Notes: generated from the sequence alone by a model not told the origin. Positions 24,087 to 33,620 are shown, counted from the stretch's first letter. The stretch: DNA of 64,000 nt from Chryseobacterium indologenes (GCA_002439165.1 DJTE01000021.1:62001-126000); one strand, 5' to 3'. Program-made: numbers and translations.

Positions 24087-24338
24087 ATGTTGAAAAATCT
24101 TAAGAAACTGAATCGTACAGATTTAAGAGAAATCCATGGCGGAATTAAAATTGATTTATGTGATATCGGCCCGGTAGGCTGTCCGTGTAAAATTCCTCCC
24201 GGTCATCCCTGTTTAGGAGGAGGTTCCGGAGGTGGAGGCGGAACAGATCCGAATATGGGATACTGTCCGGATATTAAAGATTATATTCCTTGTACAGAAA
24301 CATGTCCTAACGGAATGAGCCCGTTCTGCGCATTATAA
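24087..24338 (+). CDS. Double-glycine leader peptide precursor, cysteine-rich (bacteriocin-like)
   Basis: An 83-residue precursor beginning MLKNLKKLNRTDLREIHGG. This has the layout of a double-glycine secretion leader: a basic/amphipathic N-terminus, conserved L at about -12 and I at -4, and GG at 18-19, the cut site for a C39 peptidase-ABC exporter. The core of 64 residues has eight Cys (enough for four disulfides), Pro-rich CPCKIPPGHPC, and a GGGSGGGGG linker. The frame is open from 24051, but ATG 24087 gives the exact leader. I associate this leader style with peptides annotated as bacteriocin-like in Chryseobacterium. No C39 transporter, immunity gene or tailoring enzyme lies in the window. 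It is followed by its own terminator. Confidence 0.75.
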   Translation: MLKNLKKLNRTDLREIHGGIKIDLCDIGPVGCPCKIPPGHPCLGGGSGGGGGTDPNMGYCPDIKDYIPCTETCPNGMSPFCAL

Positions 24339-24347
24339 AACTTACAG

Positions 24348-24377
24348 AATCCGTTTCAGCAGAGACGGATTTTTTTG
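24348..24377 (+). terminator. Terminator after the GG-leader peptide gene
   Basis: Stem aatccgt/acggatt followed by a T-run, 10 bases after the stop codon, so the peptide gene is a one-gene unit. Confidence 0.8.
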
Positions 24378-24442
24378 TTTGCAGTGTACAATTGAAAGTT
24401 TAATGTTCTGATTTGAAGAAGATATTCCTCCTTGCCCACGCA

Positions 24443-25555
24443 TCAGTCCATTTCCTTCAGCGTAATATTTTTGGAAATCTTGTAGCTCTTTTTCTTTTTA
24501 TTGGGCTTTTCCTCCTCTCCAAGCAGTTTGCCCCAGGGTTTCAGACCTTCCACTCTTTCAAAGATAATCTTAATGATCGCAATAGCCGGAATACAGAGAA
24601 ACATTCCTGCAATCCCCCAAAGATGTTCTCCCAGGATAATTCCGATGAAAGAAAATAAAGCATTGATCTTTACTTTGGAACCTACAACAAAAGGGAGGAC
24701 GATATTTCCGTCAATAACATGCACGGCAATGTATCCGATGGCAACGTAAATACAGGTAGAAGGAGTTCCCGTTGCAAAAGCGATAAAGCAGGAAATCAAT
24801 AATGATATGCAGATGCCAAGATAAGGAATCACGTTCAGCAGGCCTGTGAGCACAGCCAGAAGGACGGCATATTTTACGCCCAGAACCGTAAGAACAATAG
24901 AGGTAAGAATAGAAACGATTAAGACCTGAAGGCAAAGCCCGAAAATATATTTCTTCGTCATCACCCTGATCTCAGTAACCACCTCCTGTACGCTGGATTT
25001 ATGCTTTTCGTTGAAAACCGTAACAATAAAATTATTCAGAACCCTTCTGTAATTCAGAATAAAAATGAAAAAAAGCGTAAAGAAAACAATGAATCCGAAT
25101 CCGGAAGAAAATATTCCGAAGGTAAAGCCAAGAATTACTCCTGAAGAAGAAAGCAGTTTATTCAGCCCCTGGTTGATGTAATCGAGCTGTTCATCTACTT
25201 TTACGTTGAATGTTTTAGAAATCCAATGCTGAAGGTTGCTGAACACGGTTGTAAACTGGTCTCTGAGGTGCGGAATATCTTTACTGAAATCCGAAAGCTG
25301 AGATCCGAAAAAGTAGATAAGTCCCGATAAAATCGCAAGCATGATAAATACCGATGTCATGGTGGATACGGATCTTGGAAACCTTAATTTTCTCTCCATA
25401 AAAGTAGCAGCCGGTAGAAACAGCATGGCCATTAAAAAAGCCAGAAAGAACGGTGCTAAAATACTCTGTCCAAGCGCAAGCAGATAGCCCAGTCCGATAA
25501 TGGAAATGACAACAAGCGTGAGATTGACAAGAAAAGGGAGTCTGAGAAAGTTCAT
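24443..25555 (-). CDS. AI-2E family transporter (PerM/YdiK-like)
   Basis: A 370-residue integral membrane protein with about eight helices. The N-terminal pair (LVVISIIGLGYLLALGQSILAPFFLAFLMAMLFLPA), a periplasmic amphipathic loop (LSDFSKDIPHLRDQFTTVFSNLQ), and the central GVILGFTFGIFSSGFGFIVFFTLFFIFIL plus LNVIPYLGICISLLISC are as expected for the family. The N-terminus overlaps no gene. Members export autoinducer-2 or act as Na+/H+ or solute exporters; which applies here cannot be told. The C-terminal tail is Lys-rich. Single-gene unit. Confidence 0.9.
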   Translation of the reverse strand: MNFLRLPFLVNLTLVVISIIGLGYLLALGQSILAPFFLAFLMAMLFLPAATFMERKLRFPRSVSTMTSVFIMLAILSGLIYFFGSQLSDFSKDIPHLRDQFTTVFSNLQHWISKTFNVKVDEQLDYINQGLNKLLSSSGVILGFTFGIFSSGFGFIVFFTLFFIFILNYRRVLNNFIVTVFNEKHKSSVQEVVTEIRVMTKKYIFGLCLQVLIVSILTSIVLTVLGVKYAVLLAVLTGLLNVIPYLGICISLLISCFIAFATGTPSTCIYVAIGYIAVHVIDGNIVLPFVVGSKVKINALFSFIGIILGEHLWGIAGMFLCIPAIAIIKIIFERVEGLKPWGKLLGEEEKPNKKKKSYKISKNITLKEMD

Positions 25556-25684
25556 AATTTTTCAAATATGTAGGATAAAAATAAGAAAACCTGCCGAATT
25601 GAAAGTTTATTTTGACTTAATTAACATATTTCTTTTCATTGGTGAAATATAAGATCCTGGGCGTGTGGTACCTTTATCTGGCAA

Positions 25685-25719
25685 GAAAAAACGCATCCCA
25701 AAAATATGAGACGCGTTTC
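25685..25719 (-). terminator. Terminator after lon
   Basis: Minus-strand stem aaacgc/gcgttt with T-run (ttttttct) beyond it, some 25 bases after the lon stop. Confidence 0.6.
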
Positions 25720-25744
25720 CTTATTGAGAGTTGATATGTTATAA

Positions 25745-28150
25745 TTAATCTTCGATAGCAATAGCAATTACTTCCTCCATCCTGTTTACGTAATGTACGG
25801 TAAGGTTTTTCAGATAATCTTTTTTGATTTCTTCCACATCCTTTCTGTTGGCCTCGCAGAGAATAACCTCTTTGATTCCGGCTCTGGTTGCCGCAAGAAG
25901 CTTCTCCTTGATTCCTCCTACCGGAAGTACTTTTCCTCTTAACGTGATCTCGCCGGTCATTGCAAGATGCGATTTTACTTTTTTATTTTTGAATGAAGAA
26001 ACCATTGATGTAAGCATTGTGATTCCCGCAGAAGGTCCGTCTTTTGGAGTGGCCCCTTCCGGAACGTGAACGTGAATGTTCTTTTTGTCCAGGTCTTCCT
26101 GTGGAATACCCAGTTCATCATGTTTGGCTTTGATATATTCTAAAGCAATCGTTGCAGATTCTTTCATTACGGTTCCCAGATTTCCGGTCATCGTTAATGC
26201 TCCTTTTCCGTTGCTCAGGATACTTTCAATATACAGAATATCTCCGCCTACGCTGGTCCAGGCCAGTCCGGTTACCACACCGGGAACTCCTGTGATTTCA
26301 GATAAGCTTTTAGGTCTCGGAACTCCTAGAATTTCATCCACTTTTGCTACTGAGATTTTAGGGTCGTATTCCTTTGCCAATGCGGTCTGAAGTGCTGTCC
26401 ATCTTGCAATAGAAGCAATTCTTTTCTCCAGGGTTCTTACTCCGCTTTCTGAAGTGTGGGCTTCAATGATGTGTTTCAGTTCTGCATTGCCCAGTTTGAA
26501 AGATTTGGCATTAAGCCCGTTTTCTTCCTGCTGTTTTTTAATAAGGTGCCTTTTGGCGATCTCAATCTTTTCTTCCAGGGTATATCCTGCGATTTCTATG
26601 ATTTCGGTTCTGTCCAGAAGCGGGGTCTGTATCGTAGAAAGCGAGTTGGCCGTGGCGATGAACATGACTTTGGACAAATCGTAGCCCATTTCCAGGAAAT
26701 TATCATAAAAAGATTTATTCTGCTCAGGATCAAGAACTTCCAGTAATGCGGAGCTTGGATCTCCGTGAAGTCCCTGTCCGATCTTGTCAATTTCATCAAG
26801 AACAATCACCGGGTTGGAGGTTCCGGATTTTTTGATAGACTGAAGGATTCTTCCGGCCATCGCTCCGATATAGGTTTTCCTGTGTCCGCGGATCTCACTT
26901 TCATCATGAAGCCCTCCCAGGGATAAGCGCACATACTTTCTTCCCAGCGCATCAGCTACCGATTTTCCCAGAGAGGTTTTACCCACTCCCGGAGGCCCTA
27001 CAAGTAATAGAATAGGAGACTTCATGTTGTTCTTTAATTTCAGAACAGCCATGTGTTCAAGAATTCTCCTCTTGATATCTTCCAGCCCGAAATGAGCCTT
27101 GTCAAGTATTTTTTCAGCTCTCGCAATATCAAAAACATCTTTTGTATAGGTTTCCCACGGAAGATCTGTAAAGAAATCAAGATAATTTCTCTGTACATTA
27201 TAATCCGGAGAATTAGGATTCTGACGCTGAAGCCTGTTGATCTCCTTCTGAAAATGTTCTTCCACTTCCTGGCTCCATTTCTTAGCTTTAGCCTTGAGGA
27301 TCAGGTCTTCCACGTCACTTTCAGGCCCGCCTCCAAGTTCCTCCTGGATCGTTCTGATCTGCTGGTTCAGAAAATATTCTCTCTGCTGCTTATCAAGATC
27401 TTTGGAAGTCTTTTGGTGGATCTGGTTTCTGAGTTCCAGCTTTCTGAAATCCTCATGCATCATTTCGTAGCACTTATTGGCTCTTTCCATCAGGCTTTTT
27501 TCTTCAAGAAGCCTTTGTTTTTCGATGGATGAGAAGCTGGCATTGGTGCAGATGAAATTCAGCAGGTCATCATTGCTGCTGATATTCTTAATGGCAAAAT
27601 TAGCTGCGTTAGGAATATTCGGGTCCAGTTCTATGATTTTAAGGGCAAGGTCTTTGATGTTTTCCAGCAAAGCTTCATATTCCTCTTTATTTTTGGGTCT
27701 GGAATCTTTAAGTTTCGTGATTTCGGCCTTGAAATAAGGACGTGTATCTACGATCTTTTTTATTTTAAACCTGTGAAAACCTTTCGTAATGGCGGTGATA
27801 TTGCCTTCAGGAAGCTTGATGATTTTAATGATCTTGGCAAGTGTCCCGGTCTGGTAAATATCTCTCTCGTCCGGCTGCTCAAGATCCGAATTTTTCTGGC
27901 TTACAATTCCGATGAAGTCTCCGTTTTTCTGGGCCTCCTCAAGAAGCTGTATCGATGTTTTTCTTCCGGCAGTGATAGGAATTACCACATTCGGAAACAT
28001 CACCATATTTCTAACGGGAAGAATAGGGAACACTGTCTGCCCGGAATTCTTTTCCGTCTCTGAAAAGTCTGAAAGATTGATCTCTTCGGCCACAATATCA
28101 AATCCATCGCTGATCATTTCCTCTAAACTTATATCTTCAAATTTTGTCAT
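25745..28150 (-). CDS. lon: ATP-dependent protease Lon (endopeptidase La)
   Basis: An 801-residue AAA+ serine protease that degrades damaged and regulatory proteins. The N-terminal substrate-binding domain covers about the first 300 residues (VFPILPVRNMVMFPNVVIPIT). The ATPase domain has Walker A GPPGVGKTS, Walker B VIVLDEIDKIG, and sensor segments. The protease domain has the catalytic Ser in PKDGPSAGITM and the Lys in GGIKEKLLAATRAGI. The frame is open from 28168, but the usual start is MTKFED (28150), since the extra SSPII residues are not part of the family. A perfect palindrome lies 11 bases upstream. A single-gene unit closed by a terminator. Confidence 0.97.
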   Translation of the reverse strand: MTKFEDISLEEMISDGFDIVAEEINLSDFSETEKNSGQTVFPILPVRNMVMFPNVVIPITAGRKTSIQLLEEAQKNGDFIGIVSQKNSDLEQPDERDIYQTGTLAKIIKIIKLPEGNITAITKGFHRFKIKKIVDTRPYFKAEITKLKDSRPKNKEEYEALLENIKDLALKIIELDPNIPNAANFAIKNISSNDDLLNFICTNASFSSIEKQRLLEEKSLMERANKCYEMMHEDFRKLELRNQIHQKTSKDLDKQQREYFLNQQIRTIQEELGGGPESDVEDLILKAKAKKWSQEVEEHFQKEINRLQRQNPNSPDYNVQRNYLDFFTDLPWETYTKDVFDIARAEKILDKAHFGLEDIKRRILEHMAVLKLKNNMKSPILLLVGPPGVGKTSLGKSVADALGRKYVRLSLGGLHDESEIRGHRKTYIGAMAGRILQSIKKSGTSNPVIVLDEIDKIGQGLHGDPSSALLEVLDPEQNKSFYDNFLEMGYDLSKVMFIATANSLSTIQTPLLDRTEIIEIAGYTLEEKIEIAKRHLIKKQQEENGLNAKSFKLGNAELKHIIEAHTSESGVRTLEKRIASIARWTALQTALAKEYDPKISVAKVDEILGVPRPKSLSEITGVPGVVTGLAWTSVGGDILYIESILSNGKGALTMTGNLGTVMKESATIALEYIKAKHDELGIPQEDLDKKNIHVHVPEGATPKDGPSAGITMLTSMVSSFKNKKVKSHLAMTGEITLRGKVLPVGGIKEKLLAATRAGIKEVILCEANRKDVEEIKKDYLKNLTVHYVNRMEEVIAIAIED

Positions 28151-28160
28151 AATTATTGGG

Positions 28161-28177
28161 GATGACAAATTGTCATC
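28161..28177. promoter_or_regulatory. Perfect palindrome just upstream of lon
   Basis: gatgacaa, one central base, ttgtcatc: a perfect 8-bp inverted repeat ending 10 bases before the lon start codon. In the mRNA it would form a tight hairpin only by unfolding the centre, so a dimeric DNA-binding repressor site is as likely as an RNA stem. Another inverted repeat aatatgt/acatatt lies at 28208-28234. Confidence 0.4.
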
Positions 28178-28412
28178 TTCGTTTTAAATCATTAACGTGA
28201 TTGCTCACAATATGTGCTGAAAATGCTGAACATATTATGGTCTGTTAAAATGCACAATACTTATGCCATTTACTTTTTGATAAAAAATATGGTCAAAATT
28301 TCCTTTTTTCCCTGCTTTCTGTCGGAAAAAAATTAAAATAAAGAAGTTCCGTTTCTCTAATTTCTTAAAAATGTGTATTTTCGCAAACTGATAAAAAACT
28401 ATAATTTATAAA

Positions 28413-30566
28413 ATGGCAATTTTAGGACAGATTAGGAGTAAGCCTTGGCTATTAATGGGGGTGATTGCACTGGCGCTATTGGCGTTTCTGGTGAACCCGG
28501 ACAGTATTGACAAGGTTTTTGGTAAAAATCCTGATGTTTTAGGAAAAGTAAACGGTGACAAGATCACCCGCGAAGAGTTCAACGATCAGCTTTTCGTGTT
28601 GCAGCAGCAGGCTGAACAGCAAGGCCGTCCGAAAAACGGACTTGAGGAGCAGGCGTGGCAGTTACTTGTACAATCCAAACTTATCAAGCAGCAGTTTGAG
28701 AAAATGGGCTTTGAAATGACAGATGATTATTTCTGGAATCAGATCCAGTATGATCAGATGTTTGCTCAGAATCAGCAGTTCTTTGATGAGAAAGGTAACT
28801 TTAAAACACAAGAATTAAAAAAACAGATTGAAACATTACAGAACACCGATCCTCAGGGATATAACCAGTGGTTGAAAACCAGAAAAACAATCGAGTACAG
28901 ATTGATGGCAAGACAGGTGTTTGCCAATATTTCCGGAAGCATCACTACTGGAAAGAAAGAAGCTGAAGAGCTGATGAAGCAGAGAGATCAGCTTGCCGAT
29001 ATCGATTTTGTAAAGATCGATTATGCAGCTTATCTTCAGAAAACAAAAATCAATGTTTCTACACAGGATCTTGCGAATTATATCAACCAGCACCCTGTAA
29101 TGTTCAAAGCTGAAGCAAGCAGAAATCTGGGTATTGTATATTTCCCTTCTCTGCCTAGTGCTGCAGATGATGCAGCCGCTCAGAAAGAAATTACAAAACT
29201 GTATTCAGGAGGAACAGATGCAAGCGGAGGTACAGAGAATTTCCAGAACACAAAGAACGATTCTATGTTTGTAATGGCTAATTCTGATATGCCTTTCAAT
29301 GCTCAGTATCTGAAACCTAATCAGTTGCCTCAGACGATCCAGGGGCAGATTCCTGCAGCTGCCATCGGACAGGTTTTCGGACCTTACAAAGAACAGAACT
29401 TCTATGTAGTTTCTAAACTGTTGGATAAAAAGACATCAGATTCTACCTTATCAAGACATATCCTTATTGCTTTCAAAGGAAGTCCTGCGGGAGAAGGAGT
29501 AACGAGATCCAAAGATCAGGCTAAAAAACTGGCAGATTCTATCGGAGCTATCGTAAAAGCGAACCCCGGTAAATTTACAGACTTCATCAAGCTTTCTAAC
29601 GACCCTAGCTCTGCAGCACAGGGAGGAAGTTTAGGATGGACAACACCGGAAACCCCTTTCGTTCCTGAGTTCCTTAAATTCCTTGCAGCAAACCCTAAAG
29701 GGGCTACGGGCGTAGTGGAAACCCAGTTCGGTTATCATATCATCAATATTGAAGATAAAAAAGCAGGAGCGATGAGCTATAAGGTAGCTAACCTTGTGAA
29801 AGAAGTTAAGCCTTCTGATGCTACGGAAGCAGAATCTGACAAAAAAGCAAGAAAATTCATCCAGCAGGTACAGGGGAAATCATTCAACGATTTCGTGAAT
29901 ATTGCTAAAAAAGGTAATTACCAGTTCACCAACCCTAAAACAGCTAAAAGATTTGACGGACAGCTTCAGGGACTTGGTACTGATAAAGATGGTGAAATCC
30001 TGGCCTGGGCTTTCGATAAGAAAAGAGCCAAAGGAGATACGGAATTCTTTACCGTAGAAGGAACAGGAGATAAGATCGTAGTATACCTTAACGGAAAACA
30101 GGAAGCAGGCCTTGCTGATCCGGAATCCGTAAGAGACCAGATTGAAGTGCTCGTTAAAAATAAGCTGGCTGCAAAACAGATCTCTGATAAAATTGCAGGC
30201 GCTAAAGCTTCCAGCTTAGATCAGATCGCTACATTGTTTGCTTCTGCAAAACAATCCGCTCAGGTAAATATCCTTAACCCTTCGGTAGCAGGGGCTATGG
30301 AGCCTAAAGTAGCAGGTGCTGCTTTTGGAGTGGCAAAAGGAAAACTTTCTAACCCTATTGAAGGGGGAACAGGAGTGTATGTGCTGATCAAAAAATCAGA
30401 AACAGTAAACAAACAGCCTGGTGATCTTAAACAGTTCACAGAATCTGTTACCCAGAGAAATTCAGGAATGTTCGGACAGGCCTGGATGAAGAGTCTTCAG
30501 GATAATGCAGATATTCAGGATTACAGAATTGAGATCTGGAACAAGCTGGGGAATCAGCAACAATAA
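28413..30566 (+). CDS. Periplasmic peptidyl-prolyl isomerase/chaperone (PpiD/SurA-like)
   Basis: A 717-residue protein anchored by one N-terminal helix (about 13-27, LLMGVIALALLAFLV). A SurA_N-like helical domain follows (VNGDKITREEFNDQLFVLQQQAEQQG, typical of PpiD), then a parvulin rotamase domain around 345-450 (SRHILIAF, AAQGGSLGWTTP, FGYHIINIEDKKAG), then a C-terminal region. It helps outer membrane proteins fold in the periplasm and is common in Bacteroidota as the PpiD-type chaperone. It starts 244 bases after lon in the opposite direction and ends in a strong terminator. Isomerase activity may be weak, as in PpiD. Confidence 0.88.
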   Translation: MAILGQIRSKPWLLMGVIALALLAFLVNPDSIDKVFGKNPDVLGKVNGDKITREEFNDQLFVLQQQAEQQGRPKNGLEEQAWQLLVQSKLIKQQFEKMGFEMTDDYFWNQIQYDQMFAQNQQFFDEKGNFKTQELKKQIETLQNTDPQGYNQWLKTRKTIEYRLMARQVFANISGSITTGKKEAEELMKQRDQLADIDFVKIDYAAYLQKTKINVSTQDLANYINQHPVMFKAEASRNLGIVYFPSLPSAADDAAAQKEITKLYSGGTDASGGTENFQNTKNDSMFVMANSDMPFNAQYLKPNQLPQTIQGQIPAAAIGQVFGPYKEQNFYVVSKLLDKKTSDSTLSRHILIAFKGSPAGEGVTRSKDQAKKLADSIGAIVKANPGKFTDFIKLSNDPSSAAQGGSLGWTTPETPFVPEFLKFLAANPKGATGVVETQFGYHIINIEDKKAGAMSYKVANLVKEVKPSDATEAESDKKARKFIQQVQGKSFNDFVNIAKKGNYQFTNPKTAKRFDGQLQGLGTDKDGEILAWAFDKKRAKGDTEFFTVEGTGDKIVVYLNGKQEAGLADPESVRDQIEVLVKNKLAAKQISDKIAGAKASSLDQIATLFASAKQSAQVNILNPSVAGAMEPKVAGAAFGVAKGKLSNPIEGGTGVYVLIKKSETVNKQPGDLKQFTESVTQRNSGMFGQAWMKSLQDNADIQDYRIEIWNKLGNQQQ

Positions 30567-30587
30567 GAAATCAAATTTTACAGATAG

Positions 30588-30620
30588 AAAAACCACCGGA
30601 ATTTTTTGGTGGTTTTTTTG
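30588..30620 (+). terminator. Terminator after the PpiD-like gene
   Basis: Stem aaaccacc/ggtggttt and a long T-run (7 or more T). Confidence 0.88.
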
Positions 30621-30665
30621 TATTTAACGCAGAGCAATAAAGAAAAACATTAATTTAAAATGTAT

Positions 30666-30673
30666 TATATTTG
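30666..30673 (+). promoter_or_regulatory. -7 promoter element before the MCE gene
   Basis: TATATTTG matches TANNTTTG exactly. The predicted start near 30679 gives a leader of about 16 bases before the GTG start codon. No TTG at -33 was seen. Confidence 0.45.
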
Positions 30674-30695
30674 CTCATTAGAAAAAATTTAGCAA

Positions 30696-31646
30696 GTGAA
30701 GTTCAGTAAAGAATTAAAAGCTGGTGTGATCGCACTTTTGGCTATTGTAGGCTTTGTGTTGTTGTTTCAATTCATGAAGGGCAGAAGCCTTTTTACTACC
30801 GATAATATATTTTACGCAAAATACGACAACGTGGAAGGGCTGGCACAGTCTTCCGCGGTTTCTATCAATGGATTAAAGGTGGGGCAGGTTGATAAGATCA
30901 TCCCTCAGACCTCCAAAGACGGGAAGATCAATTTTATCGTAAAGATTACGGTAGATGATAAATTTGAGTTTTCAAAAAATTCAACTCTTGAGATTTTTGA
31001 ACCCGGGCTGATGTCCGGAAAAGAAATGAGAGTAAATCTGGTATACGGCGGCCCGACTGCAAAAGACGGGGATACCCTGAAAGGAGCTTTCAAACTGGGA
31101 ACGCTGGGAAGCCTTTCTTCTCAGGTAGGTCCTGTGAAGGATCAGCTTCAGACGGTTCTGTACAGAGTGGATTCTCTGATGGCTAATGCCAATCAGGTAG
31201 TAAACGCGCAGAACAGAGAAGAAATCAGAGCTCTTCTGGCCAACCTTAATAAAACCGTAGGCGCTTTACAGACTACCGCAGGAAGCGTAAACAGTCTTGT
31301 AGGACACAATGATCCGAAACTTCAGAAAGTACTCGATAATGCGGCAGTTACTATGGAGAGCGGAAAGGTAACCCTGGATAAATACGGAAATCTTGCAGAA
31401 AGCATCGATACCAAAAAACTGAATGCTACGATTGCCAACCTGGATGCTACGGTAGGTAAGCTTAATCAGGTGATCGCCGGAATAGATAACGGGCAGGGAA
31501 GTTTAGGAAAGCTGATGAAAGACGAACAGCTTTATAACAATCTGAATTCAGCATCTACCAATCTGAATGCCCTGATCGAAGATATGAAAGCCAATCCTAA
31601 GAGATATATCAATTTCTCAGTTTTTGGAAAGAACAATAAAGACTAA
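30696..31646 (+). CDS. MCE/MlaD-type lipid-binding protein
   Basis: A 316-residue protein with an N-terminal anchor (about 9-27, AGVIALLAIVGFVLLFQFM) and an MCE domain (YAKYDNVEGLAQSSAVSINGLKVGQVDKI, then LEIFEPGLMSGKEMRVN). The C-terminal half is helical and rich in Asn/Leu heptads, like the needle part of MlaD or PqiB-like proteins. It starts with GTG at 30696. Such proteins form hexameric periplasmic rings that pass lipids between membranes in partnership with MlaE and MlaF; those genes lie 17 kb away (12301-13868). It is the first gene of a run that continues with two Fe-S proteins 9 bases downstream. Confidence 0.88.
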   Translation: MKFSKELKAGVIALLAIVGFVLLFQFMKGRSLFTTDNIFYAKYDNVEGLAQSSAVSINGLKVGQVDKIIPQTSKDGKINFIVKITVDDKFEFSKNSTLEIFEPGLMSGKEMRVNLVYGGPTAKDGDTLKGAFKLGTLGSLSSQVGPVKDQLQTVLYRVDSLMANANQVVNAQNREEIRALLANLNKTVGALQTTAGSVNSLVGHNDPKLQKVLDNAAVTMESGKVTLDKYGNLAESIDTKKLNATIANLDATVGKLNQVIAGIDNGQGSLGKLMKDEQLYNNLNSASTNLNALIEDMKANPKRYINFSVFGKNNKD

Positions 31647-31655
31647 AATAGCCTT

Positions 31656-32984
31656 ATGGAGTACATTGATAACATTATTTTCCTGATCTTACTGGTTGCC
31701 GGGTTCGGGCTGTTTGCCAAAAGCCTGCAGAAGATTTACAGAAATATTAAACTGGGAAGAGAAATCGACAGGAGCGACAGGAAATCTGAACGCTGGGAAA
31801 CTATGGCCAGAGTGGCAATGGGGCAGAGCAAGATGGTAAAACGTCCTGTAGCCGGTATTCTTCACCTTTTTGTCTATGTAGGATTCATTATCATCAATAT
31901 CGAACTTATCGAGATTGTTGTAGACGGACTGTTCGGAACCCACAGGTTCCTGGCTTCAGTTTTAGGACACGGTTTCTATAATTTCTTTACGGCTACCCTG
32001 GAAATCCTGGCATTGCTGGTTGTTATCGGTGTGGTGGTATTCTTTATCAGAAGAAACTTCTATGGGGTGAAAAGATTAACGATGAAAGAACTTTTCGGAT
32101 GGCCGAAACACGATGCCAACTGGATTCTTATCATTGAATTTGCCCTGATGATGGCATTCTTCAAAATGAATACCGCAGACTGGGTTTTACAGCAGAGAGG
32201 ATTACTTCCTGAACACGGAAGTTTCCCGATCAGTTCTACGGTATTGGCACCTCTGTTCAGTGGTTTCAGTGACGGATTCCTGTTCTTTACAGAAAAAGCC
32301 GCCTGGTGGTTCCACTTTGTGGGGATTCTTTTCTTCATGAACTATCTTTATTATTCAAAACACCTGCATATTATCCTGGCATTTCCGAGTACGTGGTTTG
32401 CCAATCTTGATAAAAAAGGAAAATTCAACAATCTGGATTCAGTTACTAAGGAAATTAAGCTGATGATGGACCCTAATGCCGATCCTTATGCTGCTCCGGC
32501 AGAAGGAGCAGAAGCAGATGTTCCGTCTAAATTTGGTGCTGAAGATATTTTTGATCTGAACCAGGTTCAGCTGCTGAACGCATATTCCTGTACGGAATGC
32601 GGACGCTGTACCTCAGTTTGTCCGGCCAACATTACCGGCAAGAAACTTTCTCCGAGACTGATCCTGATGAAAACCAGAGACCGTCTGGAAGAAGTAGGAA
32701 GAAATATAGACAAGAACGGTAAATTTGTAGATGACGGCAAAAAACTTCTGAACGATTATATCACCAAAGAAGAACTTTGGGCGTGTACAACCTGTAATGC
32801 CTGTACAGAAGCCTGTCCGGTATTGCTGGATCCGCTTTCCATTATTTTCGAAATGAGAAGATTCCTTGTGATGGAACAGTCTGCTGCCCCACAGGAATTA
32901 AATCTTATGATGACCAACGTGGAAAATAATGCCGCACCGTGGCAGTATAATCAGGCAGACCGTCTGAATTGGACTAATGACTAA
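31656..32984 (+). CDS. Membrane-bound Fe-S protein, HdrD/Hdr-like reductase subunit
   Basis: A 442-residue protein with about five N-terminal membrane helices in the first 260 residues (ILLVAGFGLFAKSL, GILHLFVYVGFIIINIELIEIVV, FFTATLEILALLVVIGVVVFF, and others), followed by two ferredoxin-like [4Fe-4S] sets: CTECGRCTSVCP and CTTCNACTEACP. This is the layout of proteins annotated as Fe-S binding, a nitrate-reductase-gamma-like membrane part joined to a 4Fe-4S relay. A CCG-domain partner is encoded after one intervening gene (33610), so together they look like a membrane disulfide/quinone oxidoreductase split over two genes. The electron donor is unknown. Confidence 0.87.
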   Translation: MEYIDNIIFLILLVAGFGLFAKSLQKIYRNIKLGREIDRSDRKSERWETMARVAMGQSKMVKRPVAGILHLFVYVGFIIINIELIEIVVDGLFGTHRFLASVLGHGFYNFFTATLEILALLVVIGVVVFFIRRNFYGVKRLTMKELFGWPKHDANWILIIEFALMMAFFKMNTADWVLQQRGLLPEHGSFPISSTVLAPLFSGFSDGFLFFTEKAAWWFHFVGILFFMNYLYYSKHLHIILAFPSTWFANLDKKGKFNNLDSVTKEIKLMMDPNADPYAAPAEGAEADVPSKFGAEDIFDLNQVQLLNAYSCTECGRCTSVCPANITGKKLSPRLILMKTRDRLEEVGRNIDKNGKFVDDGKKLLNDYITKEELWACTTCNACTEACPVLLDPLSIIFEMRRFLVMEQSAAPQELNLMMTNVENNAAPWQYNQADRLNWTND

Positions 32985-32996
32985 AAATCTGAAAGG

Positions 32997-33620
32997 ATGA
33001 AAAAACTATTCTTAACCTTTTTGCTGATCTGTTCAGCCTTTATAATGGCACAGTCGGCTGATGAAAAGAAAATCCTTGAAGATTCACAGTCTTTCATGTC
33101 CCTGCTCGAAAAGAAAGACTATGATAAGATGCTGGACATGACCCATCCGGGAATCTTTGAGAAAATGGACAGAAATACATTGTCCAACTCTTTCAAATCA
33201 TTGCTCGAAGGCAATGAAGAATTCAAAATAGAGATTATTAATACCGATAAAAATGCTTTCGGTGTATCACAGGTCTTAAAAACAGGAGATGACGTGAAAT
33301 ACGCTTTTGTTACCTATCCGATGAAAATGAAAATGACTTTCCTTAAAGAGAAATTTGATGAGGAAAAGAAAAAGATGATGCTGGGGATGATGGAAATGCA
33401 GGGAATGAAAGCCCGGTTTATCAATGATTCCGCTTTGGAAATGAGCAAAGAGAGCATGATTATAGCTTTGAACGATAAAACGACCAAAGGATCCTGGAAA
33501 TATCTGAACTACGATGAAGCCAATCCTCTCTATGTTTCGGTAGTTCCGGCAGAAATCATGACAAAAGCTAAGGAATACTATGCTGATTTTTTAATTAAAC
33601 AGAAAAAGAATGCAAATTAA
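32997..33620 (+). CDS. Exported protein of unknown function between two Fe-S genes
   Basis: A 207-residue protein with a signal peptide (MKKLFLTFLLICSAFIMAQ) and a mixed alpha/beta domain with repeated acidic/hydrophobic segments (SFMSLLEKKDYDKMLDMTHPGIF, FGVSQVLKTGDDVKYAFV). I do not recognise a named family. It lies between the two Fe-S genes and overlaps the next start by 11 bases, so it is part of the same transcript, but its role may be only positional. Periplasmic location is inferred from the signal peptide. Confidence 0.7.
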   Translation: MKKLFLTFLLICSAFIMAQSADEKKILEDSQSFMSLLEKKDYDKMLDMTHPGIFEKMDRNTLSNSFKSLLEGNEEFKIEIINTDKNAFGVSQVLKTGDDVKYAFVTYPMKMKMTFLKEKFDEEKKKMMLGMMEMQGMKARFINDSALEMSKESMIIALNDKTTKGSWKYLNYDEANPLYVSVVPAEIMTKAKEYYADFLIKQKKNAN

